A model generated the notes under the pieces. The model saw nothing but the letters and a program-made list of their open reading frames with translations, had not been told where the DNA came from and ran no database searches. Positions 60,510 to 64,000 of a stretch of 64,000 bases of DNA are shown one piece after another. Both the position numbers and the translations under genes were made by a program. The stretch comes from JBPESN01 sp051710625. Lineage in GTDB: Bacteria; Pseudomonadota; Gammaproteobacteria; Enterobacterales; Enterobacteriaceae. The stretch is from contig NZ_JBPESN010000002.1 in assembly GCF_051710625.1 (NCBI RefSeq), forward strand, positions 1-64,000, given 5' to 3'. Every line of letters starts with the position of its first letter. Position 1 is the stretch's first letter.

Positions 60510-60592
60510 CACTTACTCATCTATTCACTCACCTGTCTATTCATTTGCTCAGTTACTCACTTAATTATTCAATTGTTCAATTGTTCAACCCA
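60510..60592. repeat. Degenerate short tandem repeat, pyrimidine-rich strand
   Basis: A series of related four-to-eight-base units (ACTTACTC, ATCTATTC, ACTCACCTG, ATTCATTTG, ATTCAATTGTTCAATTGTTC) with few G. The last part is a clear seven-base direct repeat, TTCAATTG-type. Probably slippage DNA; function unknown. Confidence 0.6.
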
Positions 60593-60834
60593 TGCCGCAC
60601 GCCCCATCCCCCCCCCCATGGCGAACTTACCCCCATGGGCGATTTGTGGCAGTCTGCTGCTGATGCTTACCCTCTAACTTGTCGGCGCAAACAAGGCGCA
60701 ACGGCATAAAGCAAAGGGATGGGTGTTCATGGGTTTAGTTGGCCCACAGTGCGTTGATTACAACGTGTCAGTTATTCGACTCACGCCCCGAAAACTATTC
60801 CCCGCCTGCTTGCCAACGAGGTGTAGTGGTCAAC

Positions 60835-61700
60835 TAAAACTGGCCACCGCGTTAGCGTTTTTCCAGTATCTATTTTCTGATTCGTTTGGTGGCAAACCCA
60901 CCGTTATATTCGTGCGGCCTGAGTGCGCTGTAATATCCCACGATATAGTCGGTAATTTCATGAGCTGCTTCGCTGAAGCTTATGTAACCCGTTACCGGCA
61001 TCTACTCATTTTTCAAACTTTTAAAGAAGCGCTCCATCGGACTGTTATCCCAATAGTTACCACGCCGACTCGTGCTTTGTTTGATCCGGTAACGCCACAG
61101 CAACTGTCGGAACTGCCTGCTCGTATAGTGGCTACCCCAATCGCTGTGGAACATCACTCCGGCTGGTTTACCACGCGTTTCCCATGTTATTTCCAGTGCT
61201 TTGATGGTCAGCCTGCTGTCCGGGGAGAACGACATAGCCCAGCCCACCGCTTTCCTCGCGAACAGATCAAGAACAACCGCAAGGTATGCCCAGAGTTTCC
61301 CGGTCCAGATATACGTTACATCGCCGCACCATACCTGGTTTGGCTCCGTTACAGCGAACTGGCGCTCAAGATAATTCGGGATCGCAACATGCTCCTGACC
61401 GCCACGCTTATACCTGTGCGTCGGCTGCTGACAACTGACCAGCCCCGGCTCTTTCATGAGCCTGCCTGCGAGCCAGCGCCCTATCCGGAAGCCTCTCTGG
61501 GTTGCCATGGTGGCGATACTTCTCACGCCGGCTGCACCATGGCTGATACTGTGTAGTTCATGAACCTGACTGCGCAATACCGTTCGCCTGCCGTCTGGCC
61601 TGTCAGGCCGACTTTTCCAGTATTTGTAACTGCTGCGATGAACCCTGAACACGTGGCAGAGTGTGGCCACAGGATAATGCGCTCTGAGTTTCCCGATTAA
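60835..61700 (-). pseudogene. IS911-like OrfB transposase, nonsense codon near C-terminus
   Basis: Catalytic DDE transposase part. 'VHRSSYKYWKSRPDRPDGRR' and 'GRWLAGRLMKEPGLVSCQQP' are followed by the rve core 'QVWCGDVTYIWTGKLWAYLA' (first Asp), 'VMFHSDWGSHYTS' (second Asp) and 'NSPMERFFKSLKNE' (Glu). TAG at 61002-61004 replaces Trp right after the Glu helix. The expected tail 'FSEAAHEITDYIVGYYSALR' continues beyond it, with further frame damage near the end. Copy A (1-439) has Trp here but a stop three codons later, so the two copies decayed independently. Confidence 0.9.
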
Positions 61701-61773
61701 CGAGAACTGTTCAGGGAGTTTGACATCAAGAGCGCTGTAGCCTTTTTTAATATTTCGTTTTCATTTCAATGCG

Positions 61774-61998
61774 TTATACCTTCTTCTTGAGCTCACGTAT
61801 TTTGATTTGTTCCGGGGTTATGGGAGAGGCTTTTGGCGTTTTCCCCTGTCGCTCATCACGCAGTTGTTTTACCCATTTCGTCATCGTAAAAAGGCTGACG
61901 TCTATGGCTTTTGCTGCTGGCGCGGCGGTGTAATTTTGGTCGACAACCAGTTGGGCGGATTCGCGTTTGAATTCAGGACTAAAATTTTTTCTTTTCAT
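61774..61998 (-). pseudogene. IS911-like OrfA, truncated by a stop
   Basis: DNA-binding protein that recognises the IS ends and is extended into OrfAB by frameshifting. It starts 'MKRKNFSPEFKRESAQLVVD' and has the helix-turn-helix 'AKAIDVSLFTMTKWVKQLRD'. TAA follows 'IRELKKKV' at residue 74, where the IS911 family continues with a leucine-zipper segment to about residue 100. The zipper remnant is visible downstream. OrfAB can no longer be made. Confidence 0.9.
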
Positions 61999-62070
61999 TG
62001 GTGCACTCGTGTTGTTCTGAGATGAGCATATCACCTCTATTCAGGTGGCCAAATTCAGTGTGCCACTACA

Positions 62071-63502
62071 TTCAGCAAGGCGAGGCTGACCGCGTTGCGC
62101 AACTCACCCTCTTCCAGTACGTGCCAGCTGCCGAGTGCGTGCAGCGTTTTGGCGCACACGGCATCGTAATCGCTTTGCGGCACAATTCCGGTCGCCTCAC
62201 GCCCCGCCAGATTGACGTAAATTTCCAGGCCGCCGCGCTCATCTTTGAGATAGACCTGGCTTTGCGTCATATCCGGTTTCTGGTGCTCGTCCAGAACGAC
62301 CAGGTCATACCTGGCCAAATAGCGGTAAATATCGCACACATAGGCATTGGGCACGGCGCCATGATCGGAGGCCAGCATCAGCACCGTCTTATCGTCCATC
62401 TGCGCCATCAGTTTACCCATGGTCTTATCGAGAATCTGATAGCAGTCACGCATCACGGCGTCATAACGCGCCGCCTGCGCCGGATCATAGAACGGCGAGG
62501 CCGGCTCGCGCTGGCCCGAGGCAGTTGTGGTGCACCTCATCGACCAACCGATGCACCGTTGCCCACATGCTGGGTTAACGTTAGCACCGTATCGGCAAGC
62601 TACAGAGACTGTTCATCCCCTTCCTGATAAGTCGCCTGCGGTTAATCTTCCTGCGGCGACGCTTTGACGACCCATTTACTGAAGAACGGGCCGGCCTGGT
62701 CCAGCAACGCTCTGGCCTGCTCAGACTGTCCACACAAGACGTCCGGATTGGTGACCTGACTTTGCAGAATTTCAATCTTATCATCTAAAGGCCGATAGCA
62801 TCCGAGATAAAAACGCACACTGCCGCTTACATTGAGGGTGCGCAGTGAGCACCAGGGGCTCCATTCACCTTCCGTCAACGCCACTGTCTGCTCGCCAATC
62901 CGCAACGCCGGTTTCCCTTCCTGCTCGCCCAACGTCAGCGTCAACGTATCGCTCTTGTTACTTTGTAACGCCAGTACGTAGCGGCCGTCAGCGCTTTTTC
63001 CCAGCGGCTGCCAGGCGCCTTTATCATGGTAGGCCAGCGTGCCATTGGGCGGCCAGCCGAGCTTTTGCTGCTTGACGCGCTTATCGCCGGTGCACACCTG
63101 ATAGCGTGTGGTATGGCCCATGGATTTAAAGCTCTCGGCGGCCCAGGGCGTGCTTCTTCCCCAATACGGCGCAAAACTGAAATGCGCGCCGTCCGGCGGC
63201 GATACTTTCGGGGAAGTGCACCAAGGCCGCTTTCAGGCCTTGACGCGCCATTTGAGAAAGCAAGTTACCGGTCTGCTGATTATCGGCAGGCATCCCCTGC
63301 CCGCGCCAGGCGGTGCCGAGACCCTGACCCGACATGAACGCCACCCAGTTGACGTCACCCCAAGCGGAAATATAGGGCAACAGTTCAGTAGCCGCCCCTC
63401 CTGCAGCATCCGGGCGATATTCGGCAGCGCACCCTGTGCCGCATAGCGTTGAAGTAGCCGCATCGATAAGCCATCTACGCCAAAAACGATAATTTTTCGC
63501 AT
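62071..63502 (-). pseudogene. Alkaline-phosphatase-fold phosphodiesterase/nucleotide pyrophosphatase, cut by IS911
   Basis: Type I phosphodiesterase family enzyme. The start at 63502 follows GGAGAG: 'MRKIIVFGVDGLSMRLLQRY' with a metal-binding Asp, then 'ARMLQEGRLLNCCPIFPLGV', where the nucleophile region begins; the frame shifts repeatedly. Later parts: 'WVAFMSGQGLGTAWRGQGMP', 'TLGEQEGKPALRIGEQTVAL', 'MDDKTVLMLASDHGAVPNAY' (SDHG metal ligands), 'VYLKDERGGLEIYVNLAGRE'. At 62071 the gene is interrupted by the IS. Substrate unknown. The neighbouring FCD regulator may have controlled it. Confidence 0.85.
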
Positions 63503-63592
63503 ATTCTCTCCTGAGAGTCACTTTCCGGCCGGCCCGATGGCGATTGGCGCCAGGCCTCCCTCGCGTTACAGCGCGTTGAAGGTCTGGTTTTT

Positions 63593-64000
63593 TCACAGCA
63601 GATCCTGTAGCAGGCTGTCGAGACTGCTGCGTATGTGCTGGCGTATGGTTTGCTCGACGCGATCTTCGTCGCGCGCTTTTAGCGCATACAAAATCTCCCG
63701 CTGTTCACGCCAGTGATTGTAATTTCCTGCCCGGTAAGTTGCTTACGATAACATGAAACATACGCAGCCGCTCCAGATGAATCGCCATCAGATTATTGAT
63801 GAGCTGATTGTCGGCGTAGGAAAAAATCAAATCGTGCAGCGTATCGCCCCGGGGTCGACGACCGCTTCTTCGTTTTCCAGCAAAGGCGCTTCCAGCGAGT
63901 CGAGATAAGCCTCCATTTTCATTAACGCCTCATCGCTGATACGCGCCGTCGCGTGCCGGGCGCTAATCCCCTCCAGGGCCTCGCGGATAACAAACAGCTC
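63593..64000 (-). pseudogene. GntR-family regulator, C-terminal FCD domain, frameshifted
   Basis: Only the effector-binding FCD domain lies in the window. 'ELFVIREALEGISARHATAR' (typical FCD opening), a frameshift near 63855, 'LHDLIFSYADNQLINNLMAI' (metal-binding His), another near 63740, then 'NHWREQREILYALKARDEDR' and 'VEQTIRQHIRSSLDSLLQDL' to the stop at 63593. FCD regulators usually respond to organic acids or sugar acids. The N-terminal DNA-binding domain is beyond the window edge. Confidence 0.87.

Larger units (their letters stand above)
60406..60821. other. Gene-free stretch between ychF and the IS911-like copy
   Basis: Contains the ychF terminator (60457-60483), a pyrimidine-rich low-complexity tract (60510-60592) and a run of ten C at about 60608-60617. 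The 88-codon frame starting at 60443 is spread over these and is not credible as a gene. Confidence 0.6.
60822..62070 (-). mobile_element. IS911-like insertion sequence, full length, decayed genes
   Basis: 1249 bases, the size of IS911. Ends are TGTAGTGGCACACTGAATTT (at 62070, left) and TGTAGTGGTCAACTAAAACT (at 60822, right), imperfect inverted repeats that continue with TGGCCACC. It carries orfA and orfB with the IS911 A6G frameshift site (61742-61748) still present. Flanking bases are AGG on one side and TTC on the other, so there is no three-base target duplication. It interrupts a phosphodiesterase gene on its left-end side. Confidence 0.95.

Noticed and set aside
60723..61556. 277-codon plus-strand frame across the IS911-like copy
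   Set aside because: Antisense to orfB; starts outside and runs through the IS end, with no family resemblance.
1..64000. CRISPR arrays, tRNA or rRNA genes, prophage or plasmid replication genes
   Set aside because: No regularly spaced repeats with spacers, no tRNA cloverleaf-like stretch with CCA-type ends, and no phage structural or replication proteins were recognised by eye. A tRNA and RNA-family scan would be decisive.

Overview
The window looks like the chromosome of a gammaproteobacterium of the order Enterobacterales that is far into genome decay, most like a Sodalis-type insect symbiont. This is a judgement from protein similarity to enteric genes, enteric gene order, and the mix of perfect core genes with wrecked accessory genes; no database was searched. 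About 23 protein genes (including the pheM leader) read through cleanly. They serve translation (infC, rpmI, rplT, pheS, pheT, thrS, prfA, prmC, pth, ychF), heme, NAD, PRPP, KDO, isoprenoid and aromatic biosynthesis (hemA, nadE, prs, kdsA, ispE, aroH), and a few small functions (ihfA, osmE, spy, chaB, ychH). Around 38 other genes carry nonsense codons, frameshifts, internal deletions or truncations.

Layout. 1-439: end of an IS911-like element that has cut ppsA. 440-17566: the enteric ppsA-ppsR-aroH ... selO-lplA-nlpC-btuD-btuE-btuC-ihfA-pheTS-rplT-rpmI-infC-thrS block, intact only in aroH and from ihfA to thrS. 17567-24186: an accessory island with a broken SDR oxidoreductase, a broken XRE regulator, and a broken two-partner secretion pair (FHA-like tpsA and its transporter tpsB). 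24187-32068: a 28-residue membrane ORF, then yniA, yniB, hxpB, an inserted uronate set (kdgF, kduI, kduD), ydjM and katE, all broken. 32219-38420: two tetR genes and an RND efflux operon, all broken. 39170-42247: osmE, nadE and spy intact, lysR broken. 42653-49864: ychP, an acyltransferase, chaC, chaA and dauA broken, chaB intact. 50059-60405: the conserved kdsA-sirB1-prmC-prfA-hemA / lolB-ispE-prs-ychH-pth-ychF block, intact except for sirB1 and lolB. 60822-62070: a complete-length IS911-like copy, inverted relative to the first. 62071-64000: a phosphodiesterase cut by that IS, and an FCD/GntR regulator.

Functional reading. What remains supports growth and translation in a protected niche. 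What is lost covers vitamin B12 uptake (btuCDE), PEP synthase and its regulator, lipoate scavenging, catalase HPII, pectin/uronate breakdown, multidrug efflux, surface adhesins and secretion, and cation and dicarboxylate transport. The most surprising break is a lone amber codon in lolB, a gene that is essential in E. coli and sits between intact essential genes. I found no CRISPR array, prophage, tRNA or rRNA, and no convincing new multi-gene system. The observations most worth following are the lolB amber codon, the intact 28-residue membrane ORF, the long G/C tracts inside broken genes, and the inverted IS pair that bounds the window.
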